64,000 nt of DNA. It comes from Maritalea mediterranea (GTDB taxonomy: Bacteria; Pseudomonadota; Alphaproteobacteria; Rhizobiales; Devosiaceae). Location: assembly GCF_021568695.1 (NCBI RefSeq), contig NZ_JAKGTI010000001.1:372001-436000 (forward strand). The letters run 5' to 3'. This document shows positions 1 through 8,439 of the stretch, piece by piece. The notes below the pieces were generated by a model. The model did not search any database and was not told the origin of the DNA. It worked only from the letters and a program-made list of their open reading frames with translations. How positions within the stretch are numbered: position 1 is the stretch's first letter; every line of letters begins with the position of its first letter. The translations under genes and the position numbers were made by a program.

Positions 1-1856
1 GCGTCGGATTTTGACGCGGCTGGGCGCTCGGCCAGCTCAGCTCCATTTGGTTTTTGTGGCCCATCCTTCTTGATGGCACCATCTGCGATTGCCGCCCGTT
101 CTAGCTCGTCGGGCGTGATTTGCTCATCCCTTGCCGAGGACCCAGCATTGTTCTTGTTGATCAATTCGTCGACGGCGTTGGTCAGGCCGTTAATGTCGTG
201 TCCATCCAGGCCCACCTCTTTCAACAAGCTGTCTAACAATGGGGCCTGCGCGCGATAGCGCAGGGCGCTGTTAACAACTTGATCTGACAAATTGCCGCCA
301 CCAGAGCCGTTGGCGTGCCCATTTGCGCCTGCCGCAGGTGCGCCGGTTAGCCCGTCCACCTGAATGATCTTGATGCCCTCAATATTCTCCATCGGTTTGG
401 CGCTTTCGCGAATAATGTTCTCGAGATTTTCAATCAGGTTCAGTTTGATTTTCATCGCCACCTGATCGTTGGACAGCAGGTTGGCCGCTTCGTTCAGCGC
501 CTTGTTGCCTGATGCTTCTACCGCATAGCGAATTTCTGCCGCGGCCGCGCGCGTCTTTTCCGCTTCCGCATCGGCATTAGCGCTGATGGTGACCCTGTCC
601 GCGTCGCCGCGTGCTTCCTCGCGCACAGCTTCCGCATTGTCGGCGGCGGCAATTTTTTGTGCTTCAGCGACCACTTTTAAGCTGATCGCGTCGCGCTCCG
701 CCTCCTTGGCGGCTTCGATCAATTCAATCTGCTTTCTGCGCTCAGCAATCTCGCGCTCTCGGGCAGAGACCACCTTTTCTTCAGCCTCAACCGCCTTGGC
801 GCGGGCTTCGTCTGCCGATGCACGCGAAAGGCTCTCCTCTTTTGATTTTTCCGCAATGGCAATTTCGCGGTCTTGAGACGCGATACGAACGGTTTTCTGC
901 TTCTCAATATCCTGGGTTTCAATCACGCGCTCTTTGACAATCCGCTCTTCCTCAATTGCCCGCTCGGAGCTGATCTCAGACTGGCGAATCTGTTGCTCTG
1001 CCGTGATACGGGCCCGCTCCGCATCCTTACGTTTTTCTGACTGCTCTACAGCGATTTCTGCCGCCTGTTGGGCGCGGCGCACTTCAACTTCGCGTTCTTG
1101 GTGCAGGCGGGCATATTCTTCTTCCTTGCTCAAATCAAATTTGAGTTTGGACGCTTCCAGATTCTTATTTTGAATCTGCACCGCTGTGTCTTGCTCAATG
1201 TCATTGCGAATTTTTTTCCGAGACTCAATTTCTTGCGTCAGCCGGGTCAAACCTTCAGCGTCAAATGCATTGTTCGGGTTAAAATATTCCATGCTGGTCT
1301 GGTCAAGCCCGGTCAACGACACGCTTTCCAGTTCCAGGCCGTTTTTGAGCAAATCTTCGGAGACGACTTGTTGCACCTTCTGCACAAAGCTCACCCGCTG
1401 TTCATGCAGTTCTTCCATGCTCATTTCGGAGGCGACAGAGCGCAGGGCGTCCACAAATTTGCCTTCCACCAAATCTTTCAACTCGTCTGGCCGCATGGTG
1501 CGAGAGCCCAGCGTTTGAGCAGCATTGGCAATGGATTCGGCACTGGGTTGCACCCGCACATAAAACTCTGCCACCACGTCAACGCGCATCCGATCTTTGG
1601 TGATCAGCGCCTGATCATCTGCCCGGCGCACCAAAAGGCGTAATGTGTTCATGTTAACGGCAATGATTTCATGCAGCACTGGCAACACCATCGCGCCACC
1701 GTTCATAATCACCCGCTGGCCGCCAAATCCGGTCCGCACAAAGGACATTTCTTTAGACGCGCGCTGATAAAGCCGCGAAACGATGATGCCCATCGCCAAC
1801 AAGGCAATTAAAATGATGCCGGCAAACACCAGCATCTGCAAAAGTGAACTACTCAC
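1..1856 (-). CDS. yqiK: Flotillin family protein (YqiK-like), C-terminus cut by window edge
   Basis: The minus-strand frame is open from a GTG at 1856 to the window edge, about 618 codons. It starts with one membrane segment (residues about 8-28), followed by an SPFH/band-7 region with RTGFGGQRV and MNGGAMVLPVLHEI, a typical flotillin start. From about residue 220 it is a long charged Ala/Glu/Arg-rich coiled coil. Flotillins form oligomeric scaffolds at membrane microdomains. The GTG has a GGGGAGGAACC ribosome site just upstream; an in-frame ATG at 1835 is less likely. The gene lies 23 bp downstream of a YqiJ/NfeD-like gene on the same strand, the usual flotillin partner, so the two are probably one operon. 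The C-terminus, and so full length, cannot be seen. The family assignment is firm; the physiological role is not known from sequence. Confidence 0.88.
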   Translation of the reverse strand, partial: MSSSLLQMLVFAGIILIALLAMGIIVSRLYQRASKEMSFVRTGFGGQRVIMNGGAMVLPVLHEIIAVNMNTLRLLVRRADDQALITKDRMRVDVVAEFYVRVQPSAESIANAAQTLGSRTMRPDELKDLVEGKFVDALRSVASEMSMEELHEQRVSFVQKVQQVVSEDLLKNGLELESVSLTGLDQTSMEYFNPNNAFDAEGLTRLTQEIESRKKIRNDIEQDTAVQIQNKNLEASKLKFDLSKEEEYARLHQEREVEVRRAQQAAEIAVEQSEKRKDAERARITAEQQIRQSEISSERAIEEERIVKERVIETQDIEKQKTVRIASQDREIAIAEKSKEESLSRASADEARAKAVEAEEKVVSAREREIAERRKQIELIEAAKEAERDAISLKVVAEAQKIAAADNAEAVREEARGDADRVTISANADAEAEKTRAAAAEIRYAVEASGNKALNEAANLLSNDQVAMKIKLNLIENLENIIRESAKPMENIEGIKIIQVDGLTGAPAAGANGHANGSGGGNLSDQVVNSALRYRAQAPLLDSLLKEVGLDGHDINGLTNAVDELINKNNAGSSARDEQITPDELERAAIADGAIKKDGPQKPNGAELAERPAASKSD

Positions 1857-1879
1857 GGTTCCTCCCCAAAACTTTAAGT

Positions 1880-2536
1880 CTAACTTTCAGTATGATTTTT
1901 CATGGCGACAAACTGGTTTTCCTTTTGTCGCAGCAATGTGATGTGGTCGCCTTGCTTCAGATCGGCTTCGTCCGAGTGCGGCTCCACCATCACATAGTGG
2001 CTGTTACCCAATTGGTCGGTTATACGCGCTTGTGCTGGAGATCCGGGGGTCGCGCGCCCCAAAACAATCTGCCCCTGCTGGCCAACAAGATCAGCACGAG
2101 AAATGGCATCTGTTTCGTCGCGGGGCATGATCCGACGCAAAAGGCCAGCGCTGCCCCGAATAAGCGGCAGGCTCAGCACGCCGGCGATCGGCGCGGCCAC
2201 CCAAGCAGGTAGAGGCGCAGAAAAAATATCTGCCACGAAAGATTGCAACGCGAACCCGGTGAGGCCAAACAGCGTGAGCATCACAATCAAAAAAATGATG
2301 AAGGGCACTTGCCCAACGCGCAGCCATCCAAGAAACTGAACAAAAATGCCCGGATTTGTTGAATCGGGCATGTCCACATCCAAGTCAATGTCCATGTCGG
2401 GCAGTAGCCCATCAACAAACTGGCTCAGACCTGCACCAAATAGGGCGCCAACACCCTCCAGCAATGCAATAAAAAAAACGATGCACAAAGCAACGCCAAA
2501 CGGCACATTTGCCGCAGAGAATATAAATTCAAACAT
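1880..2536 (-). CDS. yqiJ: YqiJ/NfeD-like membrane protein with C-terminal OB-fold
   Basis: A protein of about 218 residues with three to four hydrophobic segments (near residues 10-35, 75-95 and 105-130). A soluble beta-rich tail of about 75 residues includes GQQGQIVLGRATPGSPAQARI and YVMVEPHSDEADLKQGD, the pattern of the OB-fold of NfeD/YqiJ partners. These proteins are thought to work with flotillin at membrane microdomains. The frame is open up to 2632, but the stretch before MFEFIFSAANVPFG does not look like a family N-terminus, so I place the start at the ATG at 2536. Its ribosome site is weak, so this is uncertain. It is followed on the same strand by the flotillin gene. Confidence 0.75.
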   Translation of the reverse strand: MFEFIFSAANVPFGVALCIVFFIALLEGVGALFGAGLSQFVDGLLPDMDIDLDVDMPDSTNPGIFVQFLGWLRVGQVPFIIFLIVMLTLFGLTGFALQSFVADIFSAPLPAWVAAPIAGVLSLPLIRGSAGLLRRIMPRDETDAISRADLVGQQGQIVLGRATPGSPAQARITDQLGNSHYVMVEPHSDEADLKQGDHITLLRQKENQFVAMKNHTES

Positions 2537-2693
2537 AATGCCCAAAGTAAAAAATAACTTAGGTCTTATTGAGCAGAAATCTTTGAAACTGTCTATTGCG
2601 CAAACAAGAAATTTTAACGATTTGGGAACCATTTGGGGAAAACCCCGTTAGATGTTGAACACGCGAAACCAATACCGTCATTTTCGGGGACCT

Positions 2694-3179
2694 ATGCTGG
2701 AGTACATTTCGTTTCAAACACTGACTTGGCCGGACGCGCTAACGCGGGTGGCGCTGGCTCTAGTGTTTGGCTTTCTTCTGGGCCTTGATCGCAATCTGAA
2801 AAACAAGCCCGTAGACTTCCGCGTCTATATGATCGTGGCGGGCACCACTTGTTTGTTGGCGATCATGGGGCAGGAGCTGGTTGCGCTTTATGCTGTTAGC
2901 AATCCCAATCTTAAGTTGGGATTGTTGCGCATCGTTGAGGGTGTGCTGACCGGGATCGGGTTTTTGGGTGCCGGTGCCATCATTAAATCTGGCGGTGATG
3001 AACCAAGAATAATCGGCACTGCAACGGGTGCCAGCATCTGGAGCTCCGGTGCTGTCGGGCTCATGCTGGGCTTCGGTTTTTACAGCTTGGCGCTGCTTGG
3101 CTTTGCCATGTTGTTGATTGTTCTGGTGTTGTTTGGCGTGTTGCGAAAGCCGATCTTTAATCAGAGTGACAGATATTGA
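2694..3179 (+). CDS. MgtC/SapB family inner-membrane protein
   Basis: A 161-residue hydrophobic protein with the MgtC-family signatures: FGFLLGLDRNLKNKPVDFRVYM near residues 25-45 and GIGFLGAGAIIKSG near 85-100, then ATGASIWSSGAVGLMLGFG. About five membrane segments are visible. MgtC proteins affect magnesium homeostasis and ATP synthase activity in some pathogens; the role in free-living alphaproteobacteria is unclear. The open frame begins at 2652, but the ATG at 2694 is preceded by GGGGA and opens directly into the conserved region, so it is preferred. It is divergent from the yqiJ-flotillin pair, with about 157 bp between the chosen starts. Confidence 0.85.
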   Translation: MLEYISFQTLTWPDALTRVALALVFGFLLGLDRNLKNKPVDFRVYMIVAGTTCLLAIMGQELVALYAVSNPNLKLGLLRIVEGVLTGIGFLGAGAIIKSGGDEPRIIGTATGASIWSSGAVGLMLGFGFYSLALLGFAMLLIVLVLFGVLRKPIFNQSDRY

Positions 3180-3188
3180 GGTGAAAAT

Positions 3189-3278
3189 ATGAAGCCCTTT
3201 ATTGTTCGGCCCACGAATGCCGTTTTGGCGCATATCTTGAAGCGCATTAATGTAAAAAGCGGGCGGCCAAAAGGGTAA
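3189..3278 (+). CDS. Possible 29-residue small protein
   Basis: A short frame starting MKPFIVRPTNAVLAHILKR and ending at a TAA at 3276-3278. Its ATG sits 9 bases after the mgtC-like stop and is preceded by GAGGTGA (3178-3184), a stronger ribosome site than most genes here have. The peptide is basic (about seven Lys/Arg), with no signal peptide or membrane segment and no recognised family. It could be a translated small protein co-expressed with the MgtC-like gene, where small regulatory peptides are known in other bacteria, or chance. Only the ribosome site and spacing support it. Confidence 0.3.
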   Translation: MKPFIVRPTNAVLAHILKRINVKSGRPKG

Positions 3279-3366
3279 CAAGAAAGGTCTTTTGGGCGAT
3301 AGACCAAGGCGACACGCGCCAATTTGAGCGCTTGACCTTTTGCGCCGGGGCCGCAAAAACTGCTCC

Positions 3367-5124
3367 ATGCAGTTTTTTCAGCGCGCGATAAAATCTTTGT
3401 CCCACTCTTTTCGTGCCCAGGTGGTTGCTCTGGCCGCTGGGGTTGCCATTTTTATCGCCGGTATGCTCGCCATCGGCATTCCTTTAATTGAAGCGCGGGC
3501 GCTCAAAGAAGTAGAACGCGAAATCAATCAGGTTTTTGCCTTACAGCAAGAAGCGATCAACGGCCTTTTTGATAAATATCGGTTGCTCACCGGTATCGTC
3601 GCCCGTGAACCGGATGTGGCTTTTTTGTTTACAGCCCGTGAAGCCGGTGTCGGTCAGATTCGCACTCAGCAATTGCTCAACAAGTTGTCAGGGCTTTCTG
3701 GCGCGGCCAATATTCAATTGGCAGACCGTCAAGGCAAGGTGTTTGCCCAATTCCAGTCTGAGCAATTTGCGCCAAAAACCATCGCGCCGGATTTACAGCA
3801 GGCAGCGATGGAGGGCCGCTTGGGGCGCAAAACCATCCGTTTCAGTGACGACCAAATTGCCTATGTTTTTTCCTCCCGCGTCCAACGCCTCGGAGAAACC
3901 TTGGGCACGGTCACCGTCTATGTTGATTTGCAAACATTGGGCACCGCGTGGGCCCTGATCAATGAACCGGTTTTCGTCACGAAGCCCAACGGCACATTGG
4001 TGGTGGGTAACCAGCTCACCAATATTTTGCAGCCAGCGATGATCAAAACCTACCCTGCCGAGTTGACCCACTTTGTGCTGCATCGCGGCAACGCCAGTTC
4101 CACACCCTATCTGGCACGATCGGTCTATCTGCCGCTTTATGATTGGCACCTCAATGTGCTGGAACGCTACGACCCGGTAGCCAATGCCCGCAATCAGTTT
4201 TTGCTGATTGTGGTGTTGGGCGGCGCGGTGCTGGGCGGCATGCTGTTTTTGCTGATTCAGCGATGGCACATTATTCGCCAGCGTTATGAGCAGGAGCGGG
4301 ATACGGCGCGCGAGCTGGAACGACGGGTGATGGCCCGCACCGAGGAGCTTAAGCGCGAATATGATGAGCGCATTCAGGCCGAGGCCGCATTGCGGCAGGC
4401 CCAGCTTGATCTCACCCAATCAGCCAAGCTTGCCTCGATCGGCCAAATGTCGGCCGCTCTTTCGCATGAATATAACCAGCCCATCGCCGCCATCCGCGCC
4501 TATGCCGATAATGCCCGCGCCTTTCTGGACCGGGGGCGTGGCGAAAAGGCGGATGAAAATCTCGAGCGCATCACCCATATGACCGATCGAATGGCCAAGC
4601 TCTCCAAAACCTTGAAAAGCTTTGCTCGCAAACCCGGCACCCAATTGCGCACCGTAGAAGTCGGTCCGCTGATGCAGGAAGCCATCATTCTGGTGGACCC
4701 ACATGCCAAAGCCAAACGGGTTGAGCTTGATTTCACCCTGCCGTTGGAAAATATCACTGTGAATGGCGGCAGCCTGCGTCTGTCGCAGGTGTTGGTCAAT
4801 CTCCTGTCCAACGCCATTGATGCAGCGGCAGGGACCGAGAGAAACCTGGTGTTTTTGGGCGTCGATTATGACGAGAAGGAAGTGATCTTGCGGGTGGAAG
4901 ACAGCGGCCCCGGCGTTAATGAAGAAGATCGGCGCAGCATTTTCGACCCCTTTGTGTCACAAAAAGATGTCAGCGAAGGGCTGGGGTTGGGCCTCTCGAT
5001 CGCCTACAATATTGTGCATGATTTTGGTGGCGAAATTGATGTGGGCGCCAGCAAGCTGGGCGGCGCAGCCTTTTATGTCAAACTGCCCCGGCATCAGGAA
5101 AAACCCAACGAGGTGCAGCAATGA
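3367..5124 (+). CDS. dctB: C4-dicarboxylate sensor histidine kinase DctB
   Basis: About 585 residues. A membrane segment at about 19-40 is followed by a periplasmic sensor region of about 240 residues (double-Cache type in DctB), a second membrane segment near 280-302, a coiled coil, then the kinase core. The phospho-acceptor box SHEYNQPIAAIRAY has its His at about 367. The ATPase boxes are NLLSNAIDA (N), EDSGPGV (G1) and GLGLGLSIAYNIV (G2). DctB senses C4-dicarboxylates and phosphorylates DctD. The SHEYNQP form of the H box is typical of this subfamily. The frame is open from a TTG at 3340; neither start has a clear ribosome site, so the ATG is a judgement. The stop overlaps the dctD start (ATGA), indicating translational coupling. 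Confidence 0.92.
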   Translation: MQFFQRAIKSLSHSFRAQVVALAAGVAIFIAGMLAIGIPLIEARALKEVEREINQVFALQQEAINGLFDKYRLLTGIVAREPDVAFLFTAREAGVGQIRTQQLLNKLSGLSGAANIQLADRQGKVFAQFQSEQFAPKTIAPDLQQAAMEGRLGRKTIRFSDDQIAYVFSSRVQRLGETLGTVTVYVDLQTLGTAWALINEPVFVTKPNGTLVVGNQLTNILQPAMIKTYPAELTHFVLHRGNASSTPYLARSVYLPLYDWHLNVLERYDPVANARNQFLLIVVLGGAVLGGMLFLLIQRWHIIRQRYEQERDTARELERRVMARTEELKREYDERIQAEAALRQAQLDLTQSAKLASIGQMSAALSHEYNQPIAAIRAYADNARAFLDRGRGEKADENLERITHMTDRMAKLSKTLKSFARKPGTQLRTVEVGPLMQEAIILVDPHAKAKRVELDFTLPLENITVNGGSLRLSQVLVNLLSNAIDAAAGTERNLVFLGVDYDEKEVILRVEDSGPGVNEEDRRSIFDPFVSQKDVSEGLGLGLSIAYNIVHDFGGEIDVGASKLGGAAFYVKLPRHQEKPNEVQQ

Positions 5125-6482
5125 GTATATCCCCGACACCGCAGATTTTCCTGATTGATGATGATCACGATCTGCGCCATGCGCTGGAACAATCGCTGGA
5201 GTTGGATGGATTCGAAGTGTCTAGCTACAGCCGCGCTGCTGAGGCGTTGCCGCAAATCCATTTTCAGCTGTTCGGGATAGTCGTGTGCGATGTGCGGATG
5301 CCGGAAATGTCCGGCCCGGATTTTTTGAAAAAAGTCATCGATATTGATCCCGCCTTGCCGGTCATTTTCATCACCGGCCATGGCGATGTCGCCATGGCCG
5401 TCTCGGCCATGCGCGACGGTGCCTATGATTTTATCGAAAAGCCATTCCCCACCAGTCAATTATCACTGGTGATCAACCGCGCAGTGGAAAAACGACGCCT
5501 CGTCCTGGAAAACCGTGTGCTGCGCGAAGAGATCGAAAGCGAAGATTTGCAGGATGAGACCCTGATTGGGCGCTCGCCTCATATGGTGCAAATCCGCCAG
5601 CAGGTGAAAATGCTGGGCGATGCCGACATCGACGTGATGGTCAATGGCGAAACCGGCGCGGGCAAGGATATGGTCGCCCGGGCGTTGCATGAGCATTCTG
5701 CGCGCAAACATAAACCCTTTGTCGCCGTCAATTGCGGCGCACTGCCAGGGGAAATCATCGAAAGCGAATTGTTTGGTCATGAAGCGGGGGCCTTTACCGG
5801 GGCCAGCCAGAAACGCATTGGCAAAATCGAATATGCCAATGGCGGCACCTTGTTTCTTGACGAAATTGAAAGCATGCCGCTCGATTTGCAAGTGAAGCTG
5901 TTGCGGGTGGTGGAAACCCGCAGCGTCGAACGGCTGGGTTCGAACAAGTCCATTCCGCTCGATATTCGCATTGTTGCGGCATCCAAGGTTGATCTGGCCG
6001 AGGCCAGCGCGGCGGGTGAATTTCGTCAGGACCTCTATTTCCGCCTTAATGTGGCCAGCATCAATTTGCTGCCGCTACGTGAGCGAACAGAAGATACTCT
6101 AATGCTCTTTTACCGGCTGGCGCGGCAGGCGCGGGCACGGTTCCGCAAAGAAATCCCTGAATTGACGCCTGACCTTGTCGCGGCACTTCACGCCCATGAT
6201 TGGCCGGGCAATGTGCGTGAATTGCGCAATTGTGCCGATCGCTTCGTGTTGGGCATGGGGTTGGGGCTTGGCGAAGAGGCCGCACCTGTGGAAACCAACG
6301 CTAGTTTTCAACTCAGCGATCAGATGGCGCGGTTTGAAAAATCGGTCATCGCTCAGGAAATCGCCCGGCATAATGGGGCGTTGAAGCCCACTTATGAGGC
6401 GTTGGGCATCTCCCGCAAGACTCTCTATGATAAAATGAAGAAATATGGCCTTGATGCGGAAAATGCCGCTACGGATGTGTAG
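5121..6482 (+). CDS. dctD: Sigma-54-dependent response regulator DctD
   Basis: A 453-residue NtrC-type activator. The receiver domain (about 8-120) has its phosphorylation Asp in VCDVRMPEMSG (about residue 57) and the switch Lys in EKPF. The AAA+ domain (about 150-370) has Walker A GETGAGKD, the sigma-54 contact loop GAFTGA, and Walker B GGTLFLDEIES. The C-terminal Fis-type helix-turn-helix ends in GISRKTLYDKMKKYGL. Phosphorylated by DctB, it would drive sigma-54 RNA polymerase at the dctP promoter directly downstream, where a -24/-12 element and two binding-site-like repeats are visible. The first of these repeats overlaps its own stop codon. Confidence 0.95.
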   Translation: MSISPTPQIFLIDDDHDLRHALEQSLELDGFEVSSYSRAAEALPQIHFQLFGIVVCDVRMPEMSGPDFLKKVIDIDPALPVIFITGHGDVAMAVSAMRDGAYDFIEKPFPTSQLSLVINRAVEKRRLVLENRVLREEIESEDLQDETLIGRSPHMVQIRQQVKMLGDADIDVMVNGETGAGKDMVARALHEHSARKHKPFVAVNCGALPGEIIESELFGHEAGAFTGASQKRIGKIEYANGGTLFLDEIESMPLDLQVKLLRVVETRSVERLGSNKSIPLDIRIVAASKVDLAEASAAGEFRQDLYFRLNVASINLLPLRERTEDTLMLFYRLARQARARFRKEIPELTPDLVAALHAHDWPGNVRELRNCADRFVLGMGLGLGEEAAPVETNASFQLSDQMARFEKSVIAQEIARHNGALKPTYEALGISRKTLYDKMKKYGLDAENAATDV

Positions 6483-6524
6483 GTTTCTACACATTGCCTG
6501 ATTTTGATGGGTAGAACCTGATAC
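6476..6524 (+). promoter_or_regulatory. Tandem DctD upstream activating sites (putative)
   Basis: The first site is a perfect 7-bp inverted repeat, TGTGTAG-GTTT-CTACACA (6476-6493), overlapping the dctD stop codon. A second, weaker copy in reverse orientation, GGGTAGAACCTGATAC (6509-6524), matches the first at 11 of 16 positions. The sites are about 32 bp apart, three helical turns, on the same DNA face, and 80-125 bp upstream of the -24 element. Paired upstream sites are known for DctD at dct promoters. That DctD binds here is inference. Confidence 0.7.
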
Positions 6525-6600
6525 AATTTGCGGGCCGTAGGTCGTGTGCGGAAATGATAAGCTGCTGAAAACTATATATTCTCCGCCAAAAGCCGCGGTT

Positions 6601-6616
6601 TGGCACGCCACTTGCT
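6601..6616 (+). promoter_or_regulatory. Sigma-54 promoter (-24/-12) of dctPQM
   Basis: TGGCACG-CCAC-TTGCT matches the sigma-54 consensus TGGCACG-N4-TTGCW at every specified base, with the invariant GG (6602-6603) and GC (6614-6615) 12 bp apart. It lies 56 bp before the dctP start and downstream of two activator-like repeats. This predicts expression through RpoN, which is encoded in this window. Confidence 0.92.
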
Positions 6617-6671
6617 ATGAAAAGGGCGAGCGGTCGGAGGGCCGTTTGGTACCAATCCTTGGGAGGAATAT

Positions 6672-7667
6672 ATGTTTAAGAAATTCGCCGCTGGCGCCAT
6701 CGTCAGCGCTGCTTTGCTCGCCACACCCGCATTTGCGGCGTGTGATTCTGGTGAAATGGTCATCAAATTCAGTCACGTGACTGCTGAAACCGGCCACCCG
6801 AAAGGGGAAGCTGCCGCTGCTATTGCCAAGCGCATCAATGAAGAAATGGACGGCACCGCCTGCATGGAAGTGTTTGCCAACTCAACATTGTTCGACGATA
6901 ACAAAGTGATGGAAGCCCTGTTGCTCGGCGATGTGCAAGTGGCCGCACCTTCGCTTTCAAAATTTGAAAGCTTCACCAAAAAATATCGCGTCTTTGATCT
7001 GCCGTTCCTGTTCCCCAACATGGATGCGGTGAACAATTTCACGCAAGGCCCAGTGGGCAAAGACTTGCTGAACGCCATCAACGATAAGGGCTATGTCGGC
7101 CTGGGCTATATCTATAACGGCTTGAAGCACTTCTCTGCTGATCGCCCATTGATCAAGCCATCTGATGCCGAAGGCCTCAAATTCCGGGTACAAACATCTG
7201 ATGTGGCTGTGGCGATGATTGAAGCCATGGGCGCCTCTGCGCAAAAGTTGGCCTTCTCTGAAGTGTATGGCGCGTTGCAGACCGGCGTTGTGGATGGTCA
7301 GGAAAACACCTGGTCCAATATCTATTCAAAGAAATTCTTTGAAGTACAAGATGGTGTGACCGTGACCAACCACCAATTGCTGACCTATCTGGCGATCACT
7401 TCAAAAGAGTGGCTCGACAGCCTGGATCCTGAAGTGCGCGACCAATTCCTCACTATCTTCAATGAAGAAGTGGTGGCCGCCAACGCCAAAGCCACAGCGC
7501 TTAACGAACAAGCCCGCGAAAACATCGTCGCCGCTGGTGGCGTGGTGCGTGAACTGACCCCTGAACAGCGTCAGGTATGGGTCGATACCATGCGCCCGGT
7601 TTGGGACCAGTTTAAAGATGATATCGGTCAGGATGTGATCGACGCTGCGGTTGCCGCTGGCGAATAA
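6672..7667 (+). CDS. dctP: TRAP transporter solute-binding protein DctP
   Basis: A 331-residue periplasmic protein. The signal peptide (residues 1-22) ends in ATPAFA. The DctP family pattern is clear: IKFSHVTAETGHPKG, FFEVQDGVTVTNH, and the ligand-site stretch LKFRVQTSDV followed by YGALQTGVVDGQENTW. It binds C4-dicarboxylates such as succinate, malate and fumarate and delivers them to DctQM. The start has GGGAGGAAT upstream. It is the first gene of the dctPQM unit behind a sigma-54 promoter. A hairpin with a U-run separates it from dctQ, consistent with making more binding protein than permease. Exact ligand preference cannot be read, but the dctBD context supports C4-dicarboxylates. Confidence 0.93.
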   Translation: MFKKFAAGAIVSAALLATPAFAACDSGEMVIKFSHVTAETGHPKGEAAAAIAKRINEEMDGTACMEVFANSTLFDDNKVMEALLLGDVQVAAPSLSKFESFTKKYRVFDLPFLFPNMDAVNNFTQGPVGKDLLNAINDKGYVGLGYIYNGLKHFSADRPLIKPSDAEGLKFRVQTSDVAVAMIEAMGASAQKLAFSEVYGALQTGVVDGQENTWSNIYSKKFFEVQDGVTVTNHQLLTYLAITSKEWLDSLDPEVRDQFLTIFNEEVVAANAKATALNEQARENIVAAGGVVRELTPEQRQVWVDTMRPVWDQFKDDIGQDVIDAAVAAGE

Positions 7668-7680
7668 ACAACACTTATGA

Positions 7681-7709
7681 GAGAGGGCGGTTGCGCCCTT
7701 TCTCTTTTT
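7681..7709 (+). terminator. Attenuator-type hairpin between dctP and dctQ
   Basis: GAGAGGGCG pairs with CGCCC-TT-TCTC around a short loop, followed by T5 (7705-7709). It would terminate part of the transcription after dctP and leave less for dctQM. Confidence 0.65.
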
Positions 7710-7749
7710 GGGGCGGATCGATTTCGATCATCTTGTGGGGAGGTAAGAT

Positions 7750-8439
7750 ATGGCCGCAACTGGTCTCTATATCTTTATGGCTGTGCTGATCGCACTGCTG
7801 TTTCTGGCAGAACGGCGTTGGCCCGAGGCGGTAACGCGGCTGGAAGAAAATGTGCTGGCCACGCTGCTGGCGTTGATCACCATCATTTCATTTGTGCAGG
7901 TCATCATGCGCTATGGCTTTAACGCCAGCTTTGGCGGCGCCCTGGAGCTAACCCGCATTCTATTTGCCTGGCTTATTCTTTTTGGCATGTCCTATGGGGT
8001 CAAAATGGGCACCCATCTGGGCGTTGATGCCTTTATCCGCATGCTGCCCGCAAAAGCCATGCGTGCCGTTGCGGTGTTGGGCGCCGGGGCCACGCTTTTA
8101 TACGCGGTCATGTTGATCTCCGTCGATTGGATGCAGATCTTCGGCGCCAGCTCAAATGGCGGCGCGGTGGTTTACTGGTCCAAAATGTACCAACTGCAAT
8201 TGGGGTTGGAAGATTTGAAATATCCAGCCTGGTTTTCGGAACCCTTGGGGCTCGAAGAACGCGTCAAGCGCTGGATGGCCTACCTGATTCTGCCTGTGGG
8301 GCTGGCCTTGCTCGCCTTCCGCGCCCTGCAAGCGATGGTTGAGATTGCCCGCGGTGACCGCGAACTGATCATCGCCGGTCACGAGGCTGAAGATCTGGTG
8401 GCTGAAAATAAAAATGTATTGAAAGGGGAGGACGCATAA
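7750..8439 (+). CDS. dctQ: TRAP transporter small permease DctQ
   Basis: A 229-residue membrane protein with four main hydrophobic segments (near 5-22, 38-60, 75-95 and 105-130) and a family pattern including NASFGGALELTRILFAWLILFGMSYGVKMGTHLGVD. It is the small membrane subunit that pairs with DctM. It exceeds the usual 160-180 residues: between the core and a last hydrophobic segment lies a loop with QLGLEDLKYPAWFSEPLGLEERV, followed by a charged tail. The stop TAA overlaps the dctM ATG by one base (TAATG), so the two are translationally coupled. The start is preceded by GGGGAGGTA. Confidence 0.88.
   Translation: MAATGLYIFMAVLIALLFLAERRWPEAVTRLEENVLATLLALITIISFVQVIMRYGFNASFGGALELTRILFAWLILFGMSYGVKMGTHLGVDAFIRMLPAKAMRAVAVLGAGATLLYAVMLISVDWMQIFGASSNGGAVVYWSKMYQLQLGLEDLKYPAWFSEPLGLEERVKRWMAYLILPVGLALLAFRALQAMVEIARGDRELIIAGHEAEDLVAENKNVLKGEDA

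Noticed and set aside
1068-1643. 191-residue plus-strand ORF inside the flotillin gene
   Set aside because: It is a shadow of the minus-strand coiled-coil coding region, with biased composition and no ribosome site.
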